This document shows positions 56,939 through 64,000 of a stretch of DNA of 64,000 nt, one piece after another. The stretch comes from CAVSWT01 sp963782985 (GTDB lineage Bacteria > Bacteroidota > Ignavibacteria > Ignavibacteriales > Ignavibacteriaceae): assembly GCA_963782985.1 (NCBI GenBank), contig CAWALU010000003.1, positions 1-64,000 on the forward strand. Reading direction: 5' to 3'. Position 1 is the first letter of the stretch. Each line of letters begins with the position of its first letter. The notes under the pieces are model-generated. The model was not told where the DNA came from. It did no database searches and was given only the letters and a program-made list of their open reading frames with translations. The position numbers and the translations under genes are program-made.

Positions 56939-59506
56939 ATGGATAAAAATACCTGGACAAAAGTTAAAACAATTTATCTCGACGCCGTTGAACTTCCTGA
57001 GAATGAAAGAAAAGATTATATAAATTCTTTATGCGATGATTCCGAATTGAAAGAAGAAATTTATTCGCTTCTTTCAGCCAATGATGTTGCAGACGATTTT
57101 CTCGATATCGCTTCTTTACCTAAAGATGCGCTGATAGAAAATGATAATTTTTTTATCGGGAAATTTTTTGGAAGATATAAAATTATAAAACTTATCGCGC
57201 AGGGAGGAATGGGATTAGTCTATTTCGGCTTGCGTGATGACGAAGTGAAACAAAAAGCCGCGGTAAAAATTATTAATCCCGGCTACGCTTCAAGCACGGT
57301 TATAAAAAGATTTCAAACGGAAAGACAGACTCTCGCTAATCTTAATCATCCTAATATTTCAAAACTTTTAGACGGCGGAATTACCGACGACGGAATTCAG
57401 TTTTTGGTGATGGAATTTATCGACGGTATTCCCGTTGATGAATATTGCGACGAGCATAAGCTAAACATAAAAGAAAGATTAAAACTTTTTTTAAAGATTG
57501 CCGACGTGGTTAAATACGCGCATCATAATCTTGTGGTTCACCGGGATTTAAAACCAAATAATATTCTGATTACAAAAGAAGGTGAACCTAAGCTGCTCGA
57601 TTTTGGAATAGCAAAGATTTTAGATCCGGAGGGAATGACTCACGAAACAATAACCTCAAAAGGAATATTAAACTTTACGCCTGAGTACGCCAGTCCCGAA
57701 CAGATAAAAGGTGAAATCATAACTACCTCAAGCGATGTTTATTCACTCGGAATTGTTTTGTACAAACTTTTAACCGGGCATCATCCCTACAAACTTAAAA
57801 GCCATTTCCCTTCCGATATAAAAGATTCCGTGCTGCACGCCGAACCGACAAAACCGAGCGAAATAATTTATGAGACAGTTGAAAAAAAATATGATGAAAA
57901 AGTAATAACTATTTCTCCTGAGACCGTTAGCAGCACGCGCGAAGGAAGCATTGAAAAACTTCATAAAAAATTAATCGGCGATCTTGATAACATTGTTGCA
58001 ATGTCCATAAGAAAAGAAGCTGAAAGGCGCTACTCATCGGTTGAGAATTTTGCCGAAGACATAAAAAGATATTTAAATGATCAGCCTGTAAATGCTCATA
58101 AGGATTCGCTTTCTTACCGGAGTAAAAAATTTGTTAAGAGAAATAAGACTGCCGTTATCACATTCGCCATAATTAATATTTTTATTATACTGGGATTAGG
58201 AGGAATCATCTGGCAGTCGCGAATTGCATCAATTGAAAGAGACAATGCGAAGCTGGAAGCAGAAAAAGCAAATCAAATAAAATCATTCCTTTTAAATATG
58301 ATTTCATCTCCGGATCCCAAACAGGACGGCAGAGAAGTAAAAGTTATTGATGCTATTCAAAAAGCGGCTAAATCCCTTTCCACCGAGCTGCAAGGGCAAA
58401 AACAAATTGAAGCAGAAATAAGAACTATAATCGGAACTACATATCAAAACCTGGGAATTTATGATTCCGCTGAAGTTGAGATGAATAAAGCATTGGATAT
58501 TAATCAAAAATTATTCGGAGAAAAAAGTTATGAGACTGCAGTAAGCTTAAAAAACCTTGGCGTTGTACTGGAGTATAAAGGAGATTATGAAAGTACCGAA
58601 AAGCTGTATAGAAAATCTCTTGATATGTTAAAGTCAGTCGAAGATAAACCCTCTTTGGAATTAGCAAAAATGCTTGACTCATACGGCTCTCTTTTTACCG
58701 ATATGGGTAATTATCAAAAAGCAGAAGAAGTTTCATACGAAGCTTTGCTTACTGCAGAAAAAGTAAGAGGCGATGACGATTATGATGTTATCTCAATAAA
58801 AAATAATCTGGCTACTGCTTTAAATTATAACGGTAAGCTTGATAAGGCTGACTCGCTTTACCGGGTTTGTTTAAAAGCTTTTAGAAAAAAGTTTGGGAAT
58901 AATCATATCAGAGTTTCAAACGTGTTAAACAATCTTGCTTTCATTTCAATTTATAAACAAGAACACCACAAGGCTCTGCCTCTGCTTGAAGAATCAATAA
59001 ACATTAAAAAAAAGATACTTGGGGAAGATCATCCCGATTTAATATTAGCATATTCAAATTTGGGCAGCACTTATTTTAATGACAGTCAATTTGTTAAGGC
59101 TGAAGAAATTATTAAAGCTTCTGTTGATGTCGGCTTAAAAAATTTTGATGAAAATAATGTAAATCTAAGCCGTTCTTATATGTGGTACGGAAGGGCTTTA
59201 GCAGCCAACGGTAAATTTAAGGACGGCATAAATTTCTTAAGTAAGTCGTACTCTATACGAAAAAAAGAATTTGGACAAAACAATAAATTAACGCTTACCG
59301 TAGAAATGCAATTAGGTAAATGCCTGCTTAATGCAAAACAATTTTCAGAAGCCGAAAATCATCTGCTTAAAAGTTACCAGGGGTTAAATGAAAAGTACGG
59401 AGAGGAAGATAGAACCACAAAATTAGCATTAAGCGCTTTGGTTGATTTATATAAAAATTGGGGTAAGCCAAACAAAGCCGCACAGTTAAGCCGGCTTATG
59501 GAATAA
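56939..59506 (+). CDS. Transmembrane Ser/Thr protein kinase with TPR repeats
   Basis: An 855-residue kinase. The N-terminal ~60 residues (TYLDAVELPENERKDYIN-like helices) are typical of the kinases encoded with TIGR02999 sigma factors. The kinase domain (80-375) has the G-loop LIAQGGMGLVYFG, Lys110 in AAVKII, HRDLKPNN at 201 and LLDFGIAKIL with Asp221. The activation segment ends in YASPEQIKG, and a second conserved block reads SSDVYSLGIVLYKLLTG. One membrane helix (404-425) puts the ~430-residue TPR tail outside the cytoplasm (YQNLGIYDSAEVEMNKALDI, DYESTEKLYRKSLDML, AYSNLGSTYFNDSQFVKAEE). It probably senses envelope partners through the TPRs and phosphorylates cytoplasmic regulators, perhaps the sigma factor at 53391. 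Confidence 0.9.
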   Translation: MDKNTWTKVKTIYLDAVELPENERKDYINSLCDDSELKEEIYSLLSANDVADDFLDIASLPKDALIENDNFFIGKFFGRYKIIKLIAQGGMGLVYFGLRDDEVKQKAAVKIINPGYASSTVIKRFQTERQTLANLNHPNISKLLDGGITDDGIQFLVMEFIDGIPVDEYCDEHKLNIKERLKLFLKIADVVKYAHHNLVVHRDLKPNNILITKEGEPKLLDFGIAKILDPEGMTHETITSKGILNFTPEYASPEQIKGEIITTSSDVYSLGIVLYKLLTGHHPYKLKSHFPSDIKDSVLHAEPTKPSEIIYETVEKKYDEKVITISPETVSSTREGSIEKLHKKLIGDLDNIVAMSIRKEAERRYSSVENFAEDIKRYLNDQPVNAHKDSLSYRSKKFVKRNKTAVITFAIINIFIILGLGGIIWQSRIASIERDNAKLEAEKANQIKSFLLNMISSPDPKQDGREVKVIDAIQKAAKSLSTELQGQKQIEAEIRTIIGTTYQNLGIYDSAEVEMNKALDINQKLFGEKSYETAVSLKNLGVVLEYKGDYESTEKLYRKSLDMLKSVEDKPSLELAKMLDSYGSLFTDMGNYQKAEEVSYEALLTAEKVRGDDDYDVISIKNNLATALNYNGKLDKADSLYRVCLKAFRKKFGNNHIRVSNVLNNLAFISIYKQEHHKALPLLEESINIKKKILGEDHPDLILAYSNLGSTYFNDSQFVKAEEIIKASVDVGLKNFDENNVNLSRSYMWYGRALAANGKFKDGINFLSKSYSIRKKEFGQNNKLTLTVEMQLGKCLLNAKQFSEAENHLLKSYQGLNEKYGEEDRTTKLALSALVDLYKNWGKPNKAAQLSRLME

Positions 59507-59567
59507 AAATTTTTTTACTTGAAAATTTCATGACCTGTAAACAACCCAAATATCTTTTCTTAGTTGA

Positions 59568-61244
59568 TCAATCATTTCCTTTCCACCCAGGACCTCGTAC
59601 AGCCCTGCCCGGAGTTTTGCCTGTATGATTTCCATTTTTTAAAACTTGTTCTCCATTCACAAATACATCTACTACTCCTTTAGAATATTGATGAGGTTTT
59701 TCATACGTGGCATAGTCTTGGATTTTTGCAGTATCAAACACAACTACATCTGCAAAATAACCCGTTTTAAGTAAACCCCTTTTTTTTATTTTAAGATTTT
59801 GAGCTGGCAATCCCGATAGTCTTCTAACAGCGTCTTCTAAAGAAATTAATTTTTCATCACGAACATATTTACCTAAAAGCCTGGCAACATTTCCATAAGC
59901 TCGCGGATGCGGATTAGATTTTAAAAATACCCCTTCCGGCGACAATGATCCTTCATCGGAGCCAAAGCTAATCCAGGGAATGGAAATTTTCTTTTTTATG
60001 TTTTCTTCAGACATCAGAAAATAAACTGTTCCAACTCGGCTGTTATCATCAATTACTAAATCAATTGCTGTTTCCGCAGACGATTTGCCTCTCATTTCCG
60101 CTACTTGTTTTAAAGTTTTTCCCGTTAAATATTTTAGGCTGTCGGTTTTAAATCCAACTAATAAAATATTATCAGGAGAACCCGATGCCATAAAGAAGTT
60201 TTCCCATTTGTCTGTAGGAGTTTTCATTTCTTTTAAAACTTTTTTTCTTATTTGCGGATCCTGAAGATTCTTCTTCCATTGTTTGAACCCTCCTTCTTGA
60301 ACCCATGGAGGCATAGCGGCATCAAGCCCCGTAGCGCCTGCAGTGTAAGCGTACATATCGGCGGTTATATGTAAGCCTTCGTCTCGCGCTTTATTTATTT
60401 TATTAATAAGCGAATCAAGTTTGTACCAATTGGATTCGCCCGCAGCTTTTATATGATAAAATTCTGCAGGGATATTTGCCTCTCTTGAAATTTTAATTAA
60501 TTCATCCGCGGCTTCAAGAAGCTGATTGCCTTCGCTCCTAATATGTGAAATATACATACCCCCATACTGCGAAGCTGTTTTGCATAGCGCAATAAGCTCA
60601 TCAGTTTTAGCATAAAAATTTGGGGCATAAATTAAAGCAGAGCCAACCCCAAGTGCGCCGTCTTCCATTGCCTGCTTTACAAGTTCCTTCATTTTAGCAA
60701 GCTCCGCTTCATTTGGCGCTCTGTTTTCATATCCTATCGTATAAATTCTAACAGTTCCCGCCCCTACGAACGAGGCAACATTACACGAAATTCCTTTTTG
60801 CTGTAAATAATTTAAGTACTCATCCAAAGTTGTCCATTTTATATCGTATTTAATATCGCCTTCTTCCTCAGCCGTCTCTTTTTTCATTTTATCATTTAAC
60901 GGTCCCATCGACCAGCCCTCACCCATAACTTCAAGAGTTACTCCTTGCCTTATATCGCTTTGTGATTTCCCATCTTCAATTAAAGTTTCGTTAGCCCAGC
61001 TCAACATATTTATAAAGCCCGGCGACACCGCAAGTCCTGAAGCGTCAATTTCAGTTGTTCCTAATGAATTACCTAAATCACCAATAGCTGCAATAGTATC
61101 TCCCTTAATTGCGACATCAGCTTTGTATGATTTACTACCGCTGCCATCATAAATATTTCCATTCCTAAGTATTACATCGTATTCAGGCTTTTGACTGCAT
61201 CCTGCTAACAAGATTATCAAAAATAGAGTTACGGTTGTTTTCAA
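59568..61244 (-). CDS. D-aminoacylase-like amidohydrolase lipoprotein, altered metal site
   Basis: A 558-residue lipoprotein (FLIILLAGC, Cys16) of the N-acyl-D-amino-acid deacylase family: YDVILRNGNIYDGSGSKSYK, SALIYAPNFYAKTDELIALC, GGMYISHIRSEGNQLLEAAD, EFYHIKAAGESNWYKLDSLI, WISFGSDEGSLSPEG and GYFADVVVFDTAKIQDYATY. The usual entry motif PGFIDxHxH reads PGFINMLSW here (Asn79, Leu81, Trp83), so the HxH pair is gone, and the Cys of GNCG is replaced (VMGEGWSMGP). The later His, His and Asp positions are kept. The enzyme may use a single differently bound metal, or the branch may have another substrate. Likely site is the periplasm or surface. The frame is clean. Confidence 0.8.
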   Translation of the reverse strand: MKTTVTLFLIILLAGCSQKPEYDVILRNGNIYDGSGSKSYKADVAIKGDTIAAIGDLGNSLGTTEIDASGLAVSPGFINMLSWANETLIEDGKSQSDIRQGVTLEVMGEGWSMGPLNDKMKKETAEEEGDIKYDIKWTTLDEYLNYLQQKGISCNVASFVGAGTVRIYTIGYENRAPNEAELAKMKELVKQAMEDGALGVGSALIYAPNFYAKTDELIALCKTASQYGGMYISHIRSEGNQLLEAADELIKISREANIPAEFYHIKAAGESNWYKLDSLINKINKARDEGLHITADMYAYTAGATGLDAAMPPWVQEGGFKQWKKNLQDPQIRKKVLKEMKTPTDKWENFFMASGSPDNILLVGFKTDSLKYLTGKTLKQVAEMRGKSSAETAIDLVIDDNSRVGTVYFLMSEENIKKKISIPWISFGSDEGSLSPEGVFLKSNPHPRAYGNVARLLGKYVRDEKLISLEDAVRRLSGLPAQNLKIKKRGLLKTGYFADVVVFDTAKIQDYATYEKPHQYSKGVVDVFVNGEQVLKNGNHTGKTPGRAVRGPGWKGND

Positions 61245-61481
61245 TTATTCTCCTTTAATGGATAACGATTAAATTTATATTAAAATTTTTTAACGCGGAT
61301 TTTTTACGGCGCTTATTTCTTTTAATTTAATTATGATTTGTTATAAACTTAAATTAAGAAAATTTGATTACTCTAAAAATTATTTCATGTTTAACTTGCA
61401 TTATATGTTTAAGCATTAGCCAATTTTTTTTGAATATTAAATTCGAGGTTCTATAAATGAATCTGCCAATCATCCTTTTAA

Positions 61482-61805
61482 TATTTGACTGCTGATGTTT
61501 TGTTTAAAAATTTTGTCTAGAAATATTTTCATTTCATAGGATACTTCAAAAGTGCAAATCAAACTTTTTTTCATTTTTTTTCTAATCCTTCTTTTATCTC
61601 TTGTTTATACTCAGACTAAAATTTCAGACAAAGTAACTAATGAAAATGGCAAAGCTCTCCGGCGCCAATGGTTTTCTTAAAGATACTAATGACGGCATAT
61701 CTTCAAATCCGGACGGCAGTGTTTCTTTTTTTACCAAAGAAGAATGAAACGGGAATTTTGGTCGTCAACTTTATCAGCTATAAACTTTATTCGCAGACGT
61801 TGTAA
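61482..61805 (+). pseudogene. Decayed duplicate of the 5' part of a TonB receptor gene
   Basis: This stretch matches the sequence from about 63078 onward, which contains the leader and first ~85 codons of the receptor gene at 63151. Shared segments include CATAGGATACTTCAAAAGTG, the signal peptide region, AAAGTAACTGATGAAAATGG (one change) and TTTCTTAAAGATACT. It has frameshifts and stops soon after the signal peptide and ends abruptly near 61805, just before the AI-2E transporter gene's stop on the other strand. It is a truncated relic, not a functional gene. Bases 61245-61481 show nothing else recognisable. Confidence 0.8.
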
Positions 61806-61842
61806 ATTTATTTATACATAAATGAAAAAATTGGAATTAGCG

Positions 61843-62901
61843 TTAATCTGCTTTTTGCTCACCAAGCGTGTCAACTTCTTCCCCAATGCAATCTTTAACA
61901 TACGCCATCTGAACAATAACCATAAAAACTACCAGCAAAGGAGTGGCAAGCAAAAGCCCGAACAGCCCCAGCCAAACGCCTATTAATATTTGCACTGCAA
62001 TTAATAACGCTGGCGGCAGCGATACTGCTTTTTTTTGAATTTGAGGAGTGATTAAATAGCTTTCAAATGTTTGGATACCCACATATAAAAGAATTACATA
62101 AAGAGCCTTTGCGGGGCTTTGCACAAGCCCGATAAGCACAGCTGGAATTGCGGAAATAAATGGACCAATATTCGGAATAAAAGTTAGAGCTGCGGCTAAA
62201 ATTCCTAACGTAAAAGCCAGAGGAATACCGAGTATAAGCAATCCAATAATGGTTAATATGCCCACCACCGCCATCGAAGAAAACTGCCCTACCATCCACC
62301 AGCTTAATGCTCTTCGCACAGCGTCTAAAATTTCCTCAACTCTTATTCTAATATTTTTTGTGAATAATTTCAGCAAACCTTTTTTATAAAGTAAGGGATC
62401 AAATGAGAGGTACAACCCTATAACCAGAATTACGAAAATATTTAATATTGCCCCTAGTGTAGTAGAAAAAACTCCAGTTATCTTTTGTGCAAGTTTTGGA
62501 TTATTTAATACATCATGATAAGCCTTCTCCGCATTTTTCGATATTTCTTTCCCCCATGAATATTGAGATATGGTTGATTGAAGCTCCTGAAATGTCTCAG
62601 GAATTTTTCTGCTTAATTCACTAAAACCTTCACTTATACTGGGACCTAATAATAATCCGCCGCCATATAAAATACCCGCGATCAATAGAATTACCATTGC
62701 GGGTGAAAATTTTTTGGGTATAGAAACATATCGTACCAGCAAACCTGATAAGCCTCGAACAAATATTGCCAGTAATATTCCAGCAAAAATTAATAAGAAA
62801 ACATTTATACCATTTATAAAAAGGTAAACGAGAGATATTAATAATATGGAAAGGCTTAAAGCAATTAATACTTTTTTACTGAAGGGTAATTCATTATTCA
62901 T
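61843..62901 (-). CDS. AI-2E family (PerM-like) membrane protein
   Basis: A 352-residue inner-membrane protein with seven to eight helices: KKVLIALSLSILLISLVYLF, VFLLIFAGILLAIFVRGLSG, MVILLIAGILYGGGLLLGPS, then a soluble helical segment (FSELSRKIPETFQELQSTIS) and the conserved C-terminal half (LGIPLAFTLGILAAALTFIP, NIGPFISAIPAVLIGLV, YLITPQIQKKAVSLPPALLI). This is the AI-2E transporter / PerM family, whose members export small molecules or act as Na/H antiporters; substrate here unknown. It lies between the receptor gene at 63151 and its truncated duplicate, so it may have been enclosed by the duplication. Confidence 0.85.
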   Translation of the reverse strand: MNNELPFSKKVLIALSLSILLISLVYLFINGINVFLLIFAGILLAIFVRGLSGLLVRYVSIPKKFSPAMVILLIAGILYGGGLLLGPSISEGFSELSRKIPETFQELQSTISQYSWGKEISKNAEKAYHDVLNNPKLAQKITGVFSTTLGAILNIFVILVIGLYLSFDPLLYKKGLLKLFTKNIRIRVEEILDAVRRALSWWMVGQFSSMAVVGILTIIGLLILGIPLAFTLGILAAALTFIPNIGPFISAIPAVLIGLVQSPAKALYVILLYVGIQTFESYLITPQIQKKAVSLPPALLIAVQILIGVWLGLFGLLLATPLLVVFMVIVQMAYVKDCIGEEVDTLGEQKAD

Positions 62902-63150
62902 AATAAAATAAATTGTTTATTAAAATCATTTCATAATATATATGAATAATCTTTAATCGCAATTAAATAACGCACTTTATAATAACTCAATCTTTTTTTC
63001 TTAGCGGGTAAATTGATTTTGCAGAGGTCTGCCGAGAATAGATCGGATTCATATTTAAATTCTACCGTTTATCCAAATAATATTTGACTGCCAACGTTTT
63101 GTTTATAAGTTTTGTCCAGAAATATTTTTATCTCATAGGATACTTCAAAA

Positions 63151-64000
63151 GTGCAAATCAAAATTTTTATTCCCATTTTTTTTATCATCATTCTTTCATC
63201 TCTTGTTTATACGCAGACAAAAATTTCAGGCAAAGTAACTGATGAAAATGGCGAAGCTCTCCCCGGGGCCAATGTTTTTCTTAAAGATACTTATGACGGC
63301 GTCTCTTCAAATTCAGACGGCAGTTTTTCTTTTACTACCGATGAAGAAGGAAACGGAACTTTAGTTGTCAGCTTTGTAAGTTATAAAACATATTCGCAGG
63401 CGGTAACGCTTGACGGAAGGGATAAATTTTTTAATATCATACTTGAAGAAGAATCTTCCGAACTTGGAACAGTTGTAATTTCTGCGGGATCATTTGAAGC
63501 AAGTGATGAAAAGAAATCAATTATTCTTCGCCCGCTGGATATAGTAACCACCGGCGCTGATGCAGACATTTACTCGGCTTTAAGTACATTACCCGGCACA
63601 CAAAAAATTGGTGAGACAGAAGGGTTATTTGTCAGAGGCGGTTCAGCATCTGAAACCAAAACAGTGATTGATGAAATGGTTGTGGAAAATCCATTTTACA
63701 GCAGCGTGCCCGATATTCCCTCGCGCGGAAGATTTTCCCCAATGTTATTTAAAGGAACTTTCTTCAGCACTGGCGGATACTCAGCGCAATATGGGCAGGC
63801 GCTTTCTTCCGTACTCGTCCTTAAAACGCAAGACCTCGCGCCTAAAACTCAATCAGCTATAAATTTAATGGCGGTTGGTTTTGGCGGCTCGCATGTTCAG
63901 CGCTGGGAGAATTCTTCTCTTGCAGTTGAAGCGGGCTATTATAATCTTGATCCATATTTTGCAATTCAAAAGCAAAGAACAGATTGGGAAAAAGCGCCGG
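63151..64000 (+). CDS. TonB-dependent receptor, 5' part (runs off the window)
   Basis: The GTG at 63151 follows TAGGATACTTCAAAA and opens the signal peptide FIPIFFIIILSSLVYTQT; no ATG fits. A CarboxypepD_reg-like domain follows (KISGKVTDENGEALPGANVF, SFTTDEEGNGTLVVSFVSYK), then the plug domain: YSALSTLPGTQKIGETEGLF, VRGGSASETKTVIDEMVVEN, STGGYSAQYGQALSSVLVLK. The open frame continues to the end of the window (283 codons), with the barrel still to come. It should be an outer-membrane importer of unknown substrate. The upstream 70 bp and first ~85 codons are duplicated at 61482-61805. Confidence 0.85.
   Translation, partial: MQIKIFIPIFFIIILSSLVYTQTKISGKVTDENGEALPGANVFLKDTYDGVSSNSDGSFSFTTDEEGNGTLVVSFVSYKTYSQAVTLDGRDKFFNIILEEESSELGTVVISAGSFEASDEKKSIILRPLDIVTTGADADIYSALSTLPGTQKIGETEGLFVRGGSASETKTVIDEMVVENPFYSSVPDIPSRGRFSPMLFKGTFFSTGGYSAQYGQALSSVLVLKTQDLAPKTQSAINLMAVGFGGSHVQRWENSSLAVEAGYYNLDPYFAIQKQRTDWEKAP

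Overview
The window looks like a chromosomal segment of an AT-rich, free-living member of the Ignavibacteria (Bacteroidota/Chlorobiota group). The reasons are the type IX secretion (T9SS) sorting domains with the YPNPFNP signature at the C-termini of several proteins, a PorV/PorQ-type outer-membrane protein, several TonB-dependent receptors with an N-terminal carboxypeptidase-like domain, a short (285 aa) RpoD-type sigma factor and many TTG starts. The taxon is an inference from gene content. I saw no rRNA, tRNA, phage, insertion sequence or CRISPR array.

Layout. 0-6.8 kb: cell-surface lipoproteins on the minus strand (propeller-like proteins, including a tandem paralogue pair) and an orphan T9SS sorting-domain fragment. 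6.9-7.3 kb: a degenerate ~21-nt tandem array and simple repeats. 7.3-11.1 kb: an FKBP-TPR protein and a large golvesin/N-acetylmuramoyl-L-alanine amidase, both with broken reading frames. 11.2-13.9 kb: an M64 peptidase and rpoD. 14.3-22.2 kb: a surface cluster on the plus strand with a lipoprotein, a TonB-dependent receptor, a DUF4249 lipoprotein, an O-antigen-ligase/TPR protein and an S9-like hydrolase. 22.2-31.5 kb: a TraB-family protein, an M49-like peptidase, a lytic transglycosylase, a HEAT protein, a carbohydrate-binding-like protein, a histidine kinase/response regulator pair and a HAD phosphatase. 31.6-35.1 kb: PEP carboxylase and a decayed MntA-HepT pair. 35.1-44.7 kb: a beta-barrel protein, a propeller protein and a three-gene T9SS module (TonB receptor, 1251-aa T9SS cargo, PorV-like). 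45.4-53.2 kb: a POT-like transporter, TrpB2, and two T9SS cargo proteins (FG-GAP and phosphodiester glycosidase). 53.4-59.5 kb: an ECF sigma factor and a TPR-bearing Ser/Thr kinase that bracket a repetitive T9SS surface protein. 59.6-64 kb: a D-aminoacylase-like lipoprotein, a truncated duplicate, an AI-2E-family permease and the start of another TonB receptor.

Themes. Most genes concern the cell envelope: secretion to the surface, outer-membrane uptake and peptidoglycan remodelling. About sixteen genes are interrupted by roughly 25-30 small frameshifts (occasionally a stop), clustered in patches, while about 30 kb of other long genes are clean. This is either genuine decay or locally poor assembly. 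The most unusual signal is a set of roughly 30-bp palindromes lying in frame inside T9SS sorting domains, at two different loops of the same domain.
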